64,000 nt of DNA. Source: JAJAZB01 sp965249815. GTDB taxonomy: Bacteria > Bacteroidota > Bacteroidia > Cytophagales > Spirosomataceae. Below are positions 49,553 through 58,290 of this stretch, one piece after another. The DNA lies in NCBI GenBank assembly GCA_965249815.1, contig CBDFMV010000003.1:2170001-2234000 (forward strand). The letters run 5' to 3'. Position numbers and translations under genes: made by a program. Under the pieces are notes generated by a model that saw nothing but the letters and a program-made list of their open reading frames with translations, was not told where the DNA came from and made no database searches. The stretch's first letter is position 1, and every line of letters starts with the position of its first letter.

Positions 49553-50734
49553 ATGAATCGCCGTTCGTTCGTCCAGGCCCTCGGGCTGGCTCCCCTGGCT
49601 GCGGCCGCCGGGTCGGCCCCGCTCGCTTCCTGCGCCCCCAGCGCGTCGGGTTACGCCGACAAGCAGTTTCACATCAACCGGGGCTACCATCAAATCCCGA
49701 AACTGCGGCTTTCGATGGACCGCATCGTGAAGGAAACCGTCGGGTTGCGGCCCTTCCGGCCTTCCGGTCCGCGCCTCGACGTCGAAACGCTCGACAAAAA
49801 AATCATCGTCCACAATTACGGCCACGGCGGCAGCGGCTGGTCGCTCTCGTGGGGCACGGGCGACATGGCCCGTCAACACGTGTTCGCCACGGGCGTCAAA
49901 CAAGTCGCCGTGCTGGGCTGCGGCACGGTGGGCATCGCCACGGCGAGGCTGCTCCAGGAAAGCGGTTGCGAGGTGACCATCTACGCCAAAGACCTGCCGC
50001 CCAACGTGACCAGCAACCTCGCCACGGGCACGTGGTCGCCCGCCAGCCGGGTGTGCGATTTGAAGGTGGCGAAGCCGGAGTTTCAGCAAACCTGGGAAGC
50101 CGCGACGCGGTACTCGTTCCACCGGTTTCAGAACCTCCTGGGAATGAACGACATCGCCTGTTGGGCGGAAGAATACTCGGTGTACAGCGAGCCGCCACCG
50201 TCGGTGCAGGTGCGGCCCAACCCGGCGATGGTGCCCCAGGGCGGCGAGGCCTTCGACCTGCCGGGGCTGGTGCCCGAACGGGTGCAGCTTGCGGCCAAAG
50301 AACACCCCTTCGGGGCGAAAAAATGGGTGGGGCGGCGGGCCAACCTGATGTTCAACATTCCCGCCTACCTGCACCACCACCTGACCGATTTTCTGCTGTT
50401 TGGCGGGAAAGTAAAAATTCAGGAAATCAGACGCCTGGAAGACATCGACGCCTTGCCGGAGCGCGTGGTGGTCAATTGCCTCGGCCTGGGCGCGAAGGCC
50501 GTTTTCAACGACGACGAACTGACGCCCGTGTCGGGGCAATTGTCCTGCCTGATTCCCCAAACCGACGTGCAGTACAAACTCATCACGCAGGGGGCCAACT
50601 TCATCGCCCGCAAAGACGGCATCTACCTCGGCGGCAACGGCATTGTGGGCAACTGGGACACCACACCGAGCAAGGAGCAAACCGAGAAGGTCGTCGGCGT
50701 TTTGCAAAAACTCATGGACGACATGCGGGGGTGA
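49553..50734 (+). CDS. Tat-type exported FAD-dependent oxidoreductase (D-amino-acid-oxidase-like)
   Basis: 393 residues. The N-terminus MNRRSFVQALGLAPLAAAAG has the RRxF twin-arginine motif. A dinucleotide-binding VAVLGCGTVGIATARLLQESGCEVTIY follows at about residues 120-146, then C-terminal VVNCLGLGAKAVF and GGNGIVGNWDT, as in the D-amino-acid/glycine oxidase family. It produces imines and hydrogen peroxide from amines or amino acids. The divergent RidA-like protein could hydrolyse the imine product in the same compartment (inference). Confidence 0.85.
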   Translation: MNRRSFVQALGLAPLAAAAGSAPLASCAPSASGYADKQFHINRGYHQIPKLRLSMDRIVKETVGLRPFRPSGPRLDVETLDKKIIVHNYGHGGSGWSLSWGTGDMARQHVFATGVKQVAVLGCGTVGIATARLLQESGCEVTIYAKDLPPNVTSNLATGTWSPASRVCDLKVAKPEFQQTWEAATRYSFHRFQNLLGMNDIACWAEEYSVYSEPPPSVQVRPNPAMVPQGGEAFDLPGLVPERVQLAAKEHPFGAKKWVGRRANLMFNIPAYLHHHLTDFLLFGGKVKIQEIRRLEDIDALPERVVVNCLGLGAKAVFNDDELTPVSGQLSCLIPQTDVQYKLITQGANFIARKDGIYLGGNGIVGNWDTTPSKEQTEKVVGVLQKLMDDMRG

Positions 50735-50787
50735 GGCGAGTGGGCTATTTCCAGTTGGCAGTGGGCAAGCGACTAAAAAGCCTTCCT

Positions 50788-50907
50788 AACCCGTCATTGC
50801 GAGGAGGTACGACGAAGCAATCTGTTGCCGCCTCCAGACCCAGTTTTGTGAAATCTTTGTAGGATAGAAACAGATTGCTTCGTCGTACCTCCTCGCAATG
50901 ACGGGTT
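50788..50907. repeat. Long perfect palindromic repeat, CGTCATTGCGAG type
   Basis: 39-bp arms (50788-50826 and 50869-50907) are perfectly complementary around a 42-nt loop. The core (CGTCATTGCGAGGAGGTACG...GAAGCAATCTGTT) is shared with 30770-30876 apart from the middle segment. It fills the gap before the nitrilase-fold gene. Confidence 0.92.
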
Positions 50908-50947
50908 GGGGAAGCGATCACAAATTAATTTTTCTGTTTTTTTGTCC

Positions 50948-52081
50948 GTGAAAAAAATCCTGACTGTCTTCGCCGTGCTGCTTTTGCTGGCACTCGCCGG
51001 GTATTTGTTCTGGGCCAGCACGGGCCGCGATCTGCCGCTGCCCGCCGCAGATTCTAACTTCCGGGCGGTCGAAACCTGGGGCGTGGACTCCGGGCGCGGC
51101 AACCTCGTGGGCATCCAGCCCTACCTGCTGCCCGTGGATTATTCGAGCGAAACGGCCTTCTTCAATAAAATGGGCGGGTATTTCCGGGAAGCGAAAAAGC
51201 GCGGCGTGCTCAACCCGAAGAGCATCGTCGTGCTGCCCGAATACACGGGAACCTGGCTCGTGGCGGCCAACGAAAAGCGGAGCGTGTACGCCGCTAAAAC
51301 GTCGGGAGAGGCGCTGCAAACGGTTGTGGTCAGTCACCTGTTTGACTTTTTTCGGGCCAAACTCGCCGCGCCCGACTCAACGCGGGACCAAACCACCGAC
51401 GCCGTTTTTCGAATGAAAGCCCCCGACATGGCGGAAATCTACCAGCGGGTTTTTGCCAACATCGCCAAAAGTTACGACGTCACCGTCGTGGCGGGGTCGA
51501 TTCTGCTGCCGGAACCCAGCGTAGAAAACGGGAAACTGGTCGTGGGAAAGGGCCAGTTAACGAACGTGAGTGCCATTTTCAACCCCGACGGGTCGCTGGC
51601 GGGGTTGGTGAAAAAAGCCTTCCCAACCTCGGAGGAGCAGCGGTTCCTCTGCGCCGCCCCGATTGCCGACAACCCCGTGTTCGACACGCCCGCCGGGAAA
51701 CTCGGCGTGCTGGTCTGCGCCGACGCGTGGTTTTCACCGGCGTACGCCGCCCTGAAAGCCAAAGGCGCGACGTTGCTCGCCGTGCCCTCGTACTCGATGT
51801 ACGACCACGCCTGGCTGCTGCCCTGGGGTGGCTACAGCGGCTTCCCGACCCCCGCCGACGCGAAGGCCGACGTGGGCAAAATCCGGGAAGGCGAAGCCTG
51901 GCAACGCTACACCATGCCCGCCCGTGCCCCGCGCGAAGCGGGCATCCGGCGCGGCATCAACGTGTTTCTGCGCGGAAAACTCTGGGATTTGGGGGCCGAT
52001 GGCGGCACGATCATGCTGCGCGATTCGGCCCGGCTGGGACCGATGCTCAACGCCGCGACGCTGAGCGTGGTGTGGTTGTGA
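50948..52081 (+). CDS. Membrane-anchored carbon-nitrogen hydrolase (nitrilase superfamily)
   Basis: 377 residues from GTG at 50948; the ATG at 50906 lies in the right arm of the palindromic repeat. One hydrophobic helix (residues 3-22, ILTVFAVLLLLALAGYLFWA) anchors the protein. The Glu-Lys-Cys triad is E in VVLPEYTGTW, K in GLVKKAFPTSEE and C in VLVCADAWFSP. The domain therefore faces the periplasm, like apolipoprotein N-acyltransferase, but only one membrane helix is present. Substrate unknown. Confidence 0.85.
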   Translation: MKKILTVFAVLLLLALAGYLFWASTGRDLPLPAADSNFRAVETWGVDSGRGNLVGIQPYLLPVDYSSETAFFNKMGGYFREAKKRGVLNPKSIVVLPEYTGTWLVAANEKRSVYAAKTSGEALQTVVVSHLFDFFRAKLAAPDSTRDQTTDAVFRMKAPDMAEIYQRVFANIAKSYDVTVVAGSILLPEPSVENGKLVVGKGQLTNVSAIFNPDGSLAGLVKKAFPTSEEQRFLCAAPIADNPVFDTPAGKLGVLVCADAWFSPAYAALKAKGATLLAVPSYSMYDHAWLLPWGGYSGFPTPADAKADVGKIREGEAWQRYTMPARAPREAGIRRGINVFLRGKLWDLGADGGTIMLRDSARLGPMLNAATLSVVWL

Positions 52082-52120
52082 GAAAGAAAAAATACTATTT
52101 CCAACGGGTGCGAAGAGTAC

Positions 52121-52747
52121 TTACTTGGGCACTACCTTGAACATATAAGCATTGTAAGAAGAACTCTTTTCTAAAGGGGTTCCAAAGTTCTTTTCCCAGT
52201 AGTAGAGGTGCTTATTGTAGTTAGTAACTGAGCCTGTAAATCCGGCCTTTTCACAGCCATGTCCTTTGCGTATGCCGACTGGAAAACCAATCCCTAAAAT
52301 ATAAACACCTACTTGCCGAGCAATTAAGCCGATCTTCAATTCATAGGAGCTATTATTCTGAGCGTAAACAATTTGCTGAACGGTTTCAGAGTTAGGAAGC
52401 GAGGAATCATTGTAAATTTCACCCATAATCAACTGGTAATCAAATTGTTTAATGGCCCCGGTTGGAGTTTTTGAGTTAGGTTTTATTTCTCCAATGCCTA
52501 AAGTCCCACCAATTTTTGCGCCCTGATAATCAACTAAATTTCCTGATGAACCATCTCTTAGCTCTACTGGAATGGAGGACACCAAATATAAGGTGTCCCC
52601 CAAACGAATGCTATCACGCTCTGGTGTAAATGAAGCGCTAACTGGAAACAAATAAATCGCTTCTACGCAGGTACTTGAACAAGCTAATAGCAGCCAAGTA
52701 GTAGGCAGCAAGGCCAGAACTACCAAGAGATATTTTTTAGTAGCCAC
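52121..52747 (-). CDS. Lipoprotein, duplicated copy B
   Basis: 208 residues starting at GTG 52747 (GTG-GCT-ACT-AAA). Lipobox ends with LLLAC near residue 22; the mature part is conserved with copy A at 52815-53441 over its whole length (both share FTPERDSIRLGDTLYLVSS / FLPERDSIRLGDTLYLTSS, VLGIGFPVGIR/VLGVGFPVGIR, and end FKVVPK/FKVVPR). No known family. Arisen by a 694-bp tandem duplication; its ATG became GTG. The island is AT-rich. Confidence 0.85.
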   Translation of the reverse strand: MATKKYLLVVLALLPTTWLLLACSSTCVEAIYLFPVSASFTPERDSIRLGDTLYLVSSIPVELRDGSSGNLVDYQGAKIGGTLGIGEIKPNSKTPTGAIKQFDYQLIMGEIYNDSSLPNSETVQQIVYAQNNSSYELKIGLIARQVGVYILGIGFPVGIRKGHGCEKAGFTGSVTNYNKHLYYWEKNFGTPLEKSSSYNAYMFKVVPK

Positions 52748-52811
52748 ATTCTTGAATCAGTGTGTTAAGTCCAGTTTGTTGATTACTTCCGTTTTGCTGA
52801 AGCAAACGGTC
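52737..52811 (-). pseudogene. Fossil of the metalloprotease C-terminus (24 codons)
   Basis: Reading minus strand, 52811-52740 encodes DRLLQQNGSNQQTGLNTLIQ plus ECGY and a stop. This corresponds residue by residue to the last 24 codons (DRLLQQNGNNQQNGVNILVQ plus EYGY) of the gene ending at 53431. It overlaps the start of lipoprotein copy B exactly as the parent overlaps copy A. Confidence 0.9.
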
Positions 52812-52814
52812 TGA

Positions 52815-53441
52815 CTATCTCGGTACCACTTTAAAGTAATACCCATTTCCGTAATCTATTCCATTAGAAGGCTGTCCAGTAACTTTCTCATAGAAGTCTA
52901 AATGCCGATTCCCATTAGTTACCTTTAAACTAAATCCTGCCTTCTCACAATCATGTCCCCCACGAATACCCACTGGAAAGCCTACCCCTAAAACGTATAC
53001 GCCTTCATTAAGTGGGATTAGGCCTACCGTCAATTCGTAGGTATTGGCCTTTTGCGAATAAAGTGTTTGTTGAACACCTTTAGGGCTGGGAATAGATAAA
53101 TCATTATAGATTTGACCCTGAACTGAAACATATTTAAACTGATCGACTGCTTCAATTGGAGTTTTTACTCCTGAGCTTAGTTTACCGATCCCCAAATTCC
53201 CAGCGATCTTTGCGTTTTGGTAATTAACCAAATCTCCCGAAGTAACATCTCTGAGCTGAATAGGAATAGAGGAAGTTAAGTACAAAGTATCCCCCAAACG
53301 AATACTGTCACGCTCTGGTAAAAATGAAGCGTTGATCGAAAATGAATACACAGCCTCGACGCACGTGCGGGGACATCCTGCCAGTAGCAACGAAAAGGGC
53401 AGAAGTACAATTAAGGCCATACGTAGGTACTTAGTAGCCAT
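52815..53441 (-). CDS. Lipoprotein, copy A
   Basis: 208 residues, ATG at 53441; starts within the last codons of the upstream metalloprotease gene (11-bp overlap ATGGCTACTAA), so translation is coupled. Lipobox LLLAGC near residue 22. Paralogue of copy B. Possibly a partner of the metalloprotease lipoprotein, since both lie in one transcript (inference). Confidence 0.85.
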   Translation of the reverse strand: MATKYLRMALIVLLPFSLLLAGCPRTCVEAVYSFSINASFLPERDSIRLGDTLYLTSSIPIQLRDVTSGDLVNYQNAKIAGNLGIGKLSSGVKTPIEAVDQFKYVSVQGQIYNDLSIPSPKGVQQTLYSQKANTYELTVGLIPLNEGVYVLGVGFPVGIRGGHDCEKAGFSLKVTNGNRHLDFYEKVTGQPSNGIDYGNGYYFKVVPR

Positions 53442-55416
53442 ATTCTTGCACTAAAATGTTGACCCCATTTTGTTGATTGTTGCCATTTTGTTGGAGCAGA
53501 CGGTCCTTGAAAGCGGGAATAGACCTTACATCACTTTCCAAGGCATTGAATATTTGCTGATTGGTATATCCACTAACATTATCGTTAACAAACTGAGGAG
53601 GACGGGTTTCATTGTTAGTATCAATCAAATCCAACATAAGCCCTTTCGGAATCCAGCGAAAACGATCACTGGGTAAATTTGGATCATAATTTTCCAATAC
53701 GTCAAGGTGAGGACGGCTGGAACACCAGGTACTGCCCCCTATTTGCTCACTCTGGCAAGATGCTTGGGAACCATAGCGTAAATCAGCGAGAAAGTGGCCA
53801 TAATGGAAGGCCCAGCCTTCCCCCAAAGCAATAATTGCTGAATAAGAATTGCTTCCATTCCCGTACGGAGCAAAGCCATTGCCTATATTGCTGATGACTT
53901 CATTAATCACAGAGGTAACAAACAGATTATATGTTATACTACCTGCTTTGCTGAAATGAGCAGCATGGGATAATTCATGAAAAGTGGTTTCATAGATGCG
54001 ATCGGATTGCGCACTTCCACCACCATTCTGAAAATTGTAACTGAACAATAAATCTACTGACCCCAGTATCACTTGGGCCACACCGTTAATAATGCTGTTG
54101 TAGCCGACAACGAAGCCGAAGTAATCGTAGGGTGTACTGACAGCTATTTTGCTCAGCATAGGAGTAGAAGCATCACCACTGCCTAAGTTGCTGATCAGTA
54201 TTTTTATACCACTCGGTGGTAAACCGGTGCCTTGACTGGCCGCTAAATTTCTGTACTGCTGAACGGCGTTGTGTACCGTTGCGGCGACCCAATTGCGCTG
54301 CCCTTTCGAATCAGTAGAGGCATTTCTCGTTAAAGGATCAGGGGTGATGGTATTCAGGTTAACTCCAGAATATGTGCCAACTTTGTATTTTACTGGAAAA
54401 CGAGCTTGCCATATTCTAATCCCTTTTATACCTTTAACAGTGGCATCTTCGTTTTTAAATTTAACCAATACCTTTACTTTTTTGCGAAAGTTTTTGGTCG
54501 AAGTAAAATACCCGAAATTATCGGTGTACATCCGTTCGATTTTGAACCAGCGTTTGGCAACAACCCGCACTTTCCGTACGCCTTCAATGCCGAATTGCGT
54601 GTCCTGTACACGGATTTGCCCTGCCGGAATGGTTGGCGTTGGGGGAGTGCCGTCAGGAACACATTTCTTTTCGTTTGCATCCCAGTGCGCTCCCGGACCG
54701 CAGTTATCCGGCACACAATCCCGTTCAGCGGGATCCCAGTGATAGCCTTCCGAACACTGAACCACATTTGGCTGCACTCCTCCACCAGCGGTTCGGCAGT
54801 TGTTGCAGGAAGCCAATCCATCGCCATCTGCATTCAAACCCGCTAATCGTTCAGCTTCTGCTTCAACTAACAAATCATTAGGAATGTGAATTGTGGCCAG
54901 GATCTCGTACTGTATGCCGGAAGGGAAGGAAAAGTTGGGATCGACAACCGCGTAGAGCCAAGTTATCTGGTCGTCTGGAATGGAGGGATCTTGATAGTAA
55001 TCACCTTCTTGCAAAACCTCATAGTCAAGCGGCTCGTCAGAGAGATCCAAATCCAAATCATCTTCCAGGACGCTGAGTTGGTCTAATGACGATGGCTTGA
55101 AACGCACATACAGATGGGTAGCCGATACGGGCGAGTTGTTGCCGGTAACGTTAAAATACGCTTGCTGCATAGTGGGCAGCGTGTATGGATTCGGTAGGTG
55201 AACGCCTAAAAGGGTCGCGGTCTCGCTGGTGATGGGGTCATCATCAGAAGTGGTTCTGGCACCGGAGCGAAGATTGGTGGTTGTGGCGGAAGGTTGCCCG
55301 AGGTCATCCTGATTGCGACACGCATTCTGGGACCACAGAAGCAGAAAGAAACCTAATGCTAAAGAAATCTTTTTAGCCCAACGGCTGAGGCGGTTCTCTG
55401 GAGAAACAGGATTCAT
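53431..55416 (-). CDS. Secreted lipoprotein with zinc-metalloprotease motif and cysteine-rich linker
   Basis: 661 residues. Lipobox WSQNAC near residue 33. A first beta-rich part (to ~200) is followed by a cysteine-rich segment with repeated CxxGxHWDxxxxxCVPD units (residues about 215-260). The C-terminal half contains HELSHAAHF (HExxH at about 530) in an alpha/beta setting like other surface metallopeptidases of Bacteroidota. It heads the AT-rich run with the two lipoproteins. No known name; substrate unknown. Confidence 0.75.
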   Translation of the reverse strand: MNPVSPENRLSRWAKKISLALGFFLLLWSQNACRNQDDLGQPSATTTNLRSGARTTSDDDPITSETATLLGVHLPNPYTLPTMQQAYFNVTGNNSPVSATHLYVRFKPSSLDQLSVLEDDLDLDLSDEPLDYEVLQEGDYYQDPSIPDDQITWLYAVVDPNFSFPSGIQYEILATIHIPNDLLVEAEAERLAGLNADGDGLASCNNCRTAGGGVQPNVVQCSEGYHWDPAERDCVPDNCGPGAHWDANEKKCVPDGTPPTPTIPAGQIRVQDTQFGIEGVRKVRVVAKRWFKIERMYTDNFGYFTSTKNFRKKVKVLVKFKNEDATVKGIKGIRIWQARFPVKYKVGTYSGVNLNTITPDPLTRNASTDSKGQRNWVAATVHNAVQQYRNLAASQGTGLPPSGIKILISNLGSGDASTPMLSKIAVSTPYDYFGFVVGYNSIINGVAQVILGSVDLLFSYNFQNGGGSAQSDRIYETTFHELSHAAHFSKAGSITYNLFVTSVINEVISNIGNGFAPYGNGSNSYSAIIALGEGWAFHYGHFLADLRYGSQASCQSEQIGGSTWCSSRPHLDVLENYDPNLPSDRFRWIPKGLMLDLIDTNNETRPPQFVNDNVSGYTNQQIFNALESDVRSIPAFKDRLLQQNGNNQQNGVNILVQEYGY

Positions 55417-55528
55417 GGCGGATGAAGTGTTTGGTTCAAGAAATCGCTGCTATAACGGGAATAGCGGGTTTGGTATTTTGTCTTTCGCTCCTTTTTTCCC
55501 TATTTTCAAAAACTTCCCCGCCGCCGCG

Positions 55529-55536
55529 TACCTTTG
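55529..55536 (+). promoter_or_regulatory. -7 box of the 2OG oxygenase gene
   Basis: TACCTTTG fits TAnnTTTG, 27 bp before the ATG at 55563. Confidence 0.45.
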
Positions 55537-55562
55537 CGGCCTGAACCCAAACGCCCGGAGCC

Positions 55563-56414
55563 ATGACCCCGACCGTTGCCGAACCCATTCTCGACCTCGA
55601 CCGCTGGCGCGCCGCCGTGCCGATGCTGAGCAAAGCCTACCGGCAGGCCGAGCCATACCCGCACATCATGCTGGAGAATTTCCTGGAACCCGAAGCGGCC
55701 GAACAGGCCCTGGCGGCGTTTCCGGCGGTGCAGGACGCGGGCTGGATTCACTACGTCCACGTCAACGAGAAAAAACACGGGCTGAACAAGCTGGACCTGC
55801 TGCCGCCCTACATTCAACAGGTAATTGGGTACCTCAACTCGCCCGAGTTCGTGGCCTGGCTCAGTGAACTGACGGGCATCGCCAACCTGCGCTCCGACGA
55901 TATGCTCGAAGGCGGCGGGCTGCACCAGTCGAAGCGCAATGGGTTCCTGAACGTCCACGCCGATTTCACCGTCCACCCGCACAAGCGCCACTGGCGGCGG
56001 CGGGTCAATCTGCTGGTGTACCTCAACAAAGACTGGCAGCCCGAGTACAACGGCGACCTCGAACTTTGGGACCGGCAAATGAAGGGCGTCGTGCAGAAAA
56101 TCGCTCCCTTGTTTAACCGCTGCGTGATTTTCAATACCGACGAAGACTCCTTCCACGGCCTGCCCGACCCGATTCTATGCCCCGACGACACAACGCGCAA
56201 GTCGATTGCGTTGTATTATTTCACCGAAGAAACCGAAGTTCCCAAACTCCGCACCACCAACTACCAGGCCCGCCCGCAGGACGGCGCGAAAGCCGCCCTC
56301 ATCTGGCTCGACAAGCAGGCCGTGGCCACCTATACCAAGCTCAAACGCGCCCTGGGCATCGACGACGCCTTCGTGAGCAGGGTGCTGAATGGGTTTGGCG
56401 GGAAGAAGAAGTAA
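55563..56414 (+). CDS. 2-oxoglutarate/Fe(II)-dependent prolyl-hydroxylase-like oxygenase
   Basis: 283 residues. Iron ligands H132-x-D134 (LNVHADFTVHP) and a distal histidine in DSFHGLPDP; the following TTRKSIALYYFTEE provides the 2OG arginine. The N-terminal SKAYRQAEPYPHIMLENFL segment is the usual one for P4H-like oxygenases linked to polysaccharide or sugar-modification loci. It precedes a set of glycosyltransferases, which fits modification of a glycan or its protein carrier (inference). Confidence 0.85.
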   Translation: MTPTVAEPILDLDRWRAAVPMLSKAYRQAEPYPHIMLENFLEPEAAEQALAAFPAVQDAGWIHYVHVNEKKHGLNKLDLLPPYIQQVIGYLNSPEFVAWLSELTGIANLRSDDMLEGGGLHQSKRNGFLNVHADFTVHPHKRHWRRRVNLLVYLNKDWQPEYNGDLELWDRQMKGVVQKIAPLFNRCVIFNTDEDSFHGLPDPILCPDDTTRKSIALYYFTEETEVPKLRTTNYQARPQDGAKAALIWLDKQAVATYTKLKRALGIDDAFVSRVLNGFGGKKK

Positions 56415-56545
56415 AAAATTCCCCCTTGTGCGGGGCGTTGCGCGTGAGCTGAAGAGGGGTGCGTGAGGCGGTGCGGTGGGAGGGGGATGTGCGCCCTGTC
56501 CACGCTAAACATCCCCCTAACCCCCTTCAAAGGGGGAATCTTTAA
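56413..56545. repeat. Imperfect GGGGGAT/ATCCCCC repeat region
   Basis: The gap between the oxygenase and the GT39 gene holds AATTCCCCCTT...AAGGGGGAAT (outer) and GGGAGGGGGATGT...ACATCCCCCTAACCC (inner) inverted repeats. Such sequences are dispersed in many bacteria; no gene is seen. Confidence 0.65.
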
Positions 56546-56556
56546 CCATTTCCGAT

Positions 56557-58203
56557 TTGAACCGACAAACCCTCGTTCTCTCCCTCGTCGTTGGCCTCGT
56601 GGCCGCCTTGTTTTTCATGCCTTTTCTCGGCGCGGTGCGGCTCTTCGACTGGGACGAAATCAACTTCGCCGAAATCTCCCGCGAGATGCTCGCCCTGGGC
56701 GACTACGGACGCGTTCACGTGGATTTCCAGCCGTTTTGGGAAAAACCGCCTTTCTTTTTCTGGCTGCAAAGCCTCGCCATGAAACTCTTCGGCGTGGGCG
56801 AGTACGCGGCGCGCTTTCCCAACGCGGTGATGGGCGTGCTGACGCTCATCGTGCTGTTCAACCTCGGGCGGCGGTTGTATTCCGTCCGTTTTGGCCTGCT
56901 GTGGGCCGGGGCGTGGCTGGGGGCCATCACGCCGCACCTGTATTTCCGCTCGGGCATCATCGACCCGTACTTCAACTTCTTCATTTTCTGCGGGCTGGTC
57001 GGGGTGATTTTTTTCACCTGGAAAAAAGATCGTTTCGACCTGCCGCTGCTCCGCAAGCCCTACTTCTACCTGTTGATCGGCGGGTTCATCCTCGGCATCG
57101 GCGTGCTGACCAAAGGCCCCGTGGCCTACCTCATCGTGGCGCTCACGCTGGGCGTGTACTGGGTGGTCAATCGCTTCCGCTGGTTTCTCACGCCGGGGCA
57201 GTTTCTGCTCTATTCGGTCATGGCGACCGTCGTGACGCTGCTCTGGTACGGCGTGGAGACGTGGGCACACGGGCCGTGGTTCATCCGCGAGTTCATCAAG
57301 TACAACTACCGCCTTTTCAGTACGCCCGACGCGGGCCACGCCGGGTTTTTCGGTTACCACTTCGTGGTGTTGCTGGTGGGTTGTTTCCCGGCGTCGATTT
57401 TTGCCATCCGGGGCTTCGGACCGACGCCGCAGGAGCGGAATTTCCAACGCGATTTCAAAACCTGGATGGTGATCTTGTTCTGGGTCGTGCTGATTTTGTT
57501 CAGCATCGTCAAGTCGAAAATCGTCCATTACTCCTCGATGTGCTACTTCCCGCTAACGTACCTCGCGGCGCTGACGCTCGAAGGACTTTACACGGGCCGC
57601 ATCCGGTTCAACGCCTGGCTGAAGTTCGGGTTGGTCGCCGTGGGCGGCCTCATCGTGGCTATTTTTGCGGCGGCTCCGCTGCTGGCTCAGCGCCTCGAGG
57701 TGCTCAAGGCGCTGGTGAAAGACGACCCTTTCGCCGTGGCCAACCTCGACGCGAAGATGGTCTGGACGAACTGGGATTTGCTGCCCGCGCTCTGGCTGCT
57801 GCTCGTGCTGGTGCTGAGCCTGCGGTGGCTTTCACAGCGAAAGTGGGAGCGCGGCGTGCCCACGCTGCTGATTGGCTCGGCGCTGTTCGTTACGCTGGCG
57901 CTGGGCTTTTTCATCACGCACATCGAGGGCATTTCGCAGGCGGCGGCGATGCGGTTTTTTGAACGGTTTCAGGGCAGAGACGTGTACGTGACCACCTACC
58001 ACTACCGCAGCTACGGGCCGTTTTTTTACACCCGCCGCCCGCCCGGCCAGAACCCCAAACGCTACGACGACCAGTGGCTGCTTTACGGCCCGGTGGACCG
58101 CCCGACCTACGTCATTGCCAAAATCACCGATCCCGCCGACACTGTCCGCACCTTGCGGCGGCTTGGAGCGGAGAATGGGTTTGTGTTTTATCAGCGAAAA
58201 TGA
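56557..58203 (+). CDS. GT39-type (ArnT-like) membrane glycosyltransferase
   Basis: 548 residues, TTG start. Multi-spanning (10-12 helices). The first periplasmic loop has the acidic motif FDWDEINFAEISREML, which holds the catalytic Asp/Glu of polyprenol-phosphate-sugar transferases, followed by EKPPFFFWLQ. It transfers a sugar from a polyprenyl-phosphate donor to a lipid or protein on the outer face of the inner membrane. A GT2 enzyme that makes such donors is next in line. Confidence 0.88.
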   Translation: MNRQTLVLSLVVGLVAALFFMPFLGAVRLFDWDEINFAEISREMLALGDYGRVHVDFQPFWEKPPFFFWLQSLAMKLFGVGEYAARFPNAVMGVLTLIVLFNLGRRLYSVRFGLLWAGAWLGAITPHLYFRSGIIDPYFNFFIFCGLVGVIFFTWKKDRFDLPLLRKPYFYLLIGGFILGIGVLTKGPVAYLIVALTLGVYWVVNRFRWFLTPGQFLLYSVMATVVTLLWYGVETWAHGPWFIREFIKYNYRLFSTPDAGHAGFFGYHFVVLLVGCFPASIFAIRGFGPTPQERNFQRDFKTWMVILFWVVLILFSIVKSKIVHYSSMCYFPLTYLAALTLEGLYTGRIRFNAWLKFGLVAVGGLIVAIFAAAPLLAQRLEVLKALVKDDPFAVANLDAKMVWTNWDLLPALWLLLVLVLSLRWLSQRKWERGVPTLLIGSALFVTLALGFFITHIEGISQAAAMRFFERFQGRDVYVTTYHYRSYGPFFYTRRPPGQNPKRYDDQWLLYGPVDRPTYVIAKITDPADTVRTLRRLGAENGFVFYQRK

Positions 58204-58204
58204 G

Positions 58205-58284
58205 TTTGGTGTTTAGGGTTCAGCGTTATTGAACGATTTTAACGCTAAACCCTGAACCAACCCTAAACGCCGAACCCTAAACGT
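58205..58284. repeat. Heptamer-repeat hairpin, locus 6
   Basis: Left GTTTAGG GTTCAGC GTTATTG, right complement GTTTAGG GTTCGGC GTTTAGG GTTGGTT CAGGGTT TAGCGTT. It occupies the 88-bp gap between the GT39 stop and the GT2 ATG and is partly self-complementary. Confidence 0.85.
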
Positions 58285-58290
58285 TACTCC

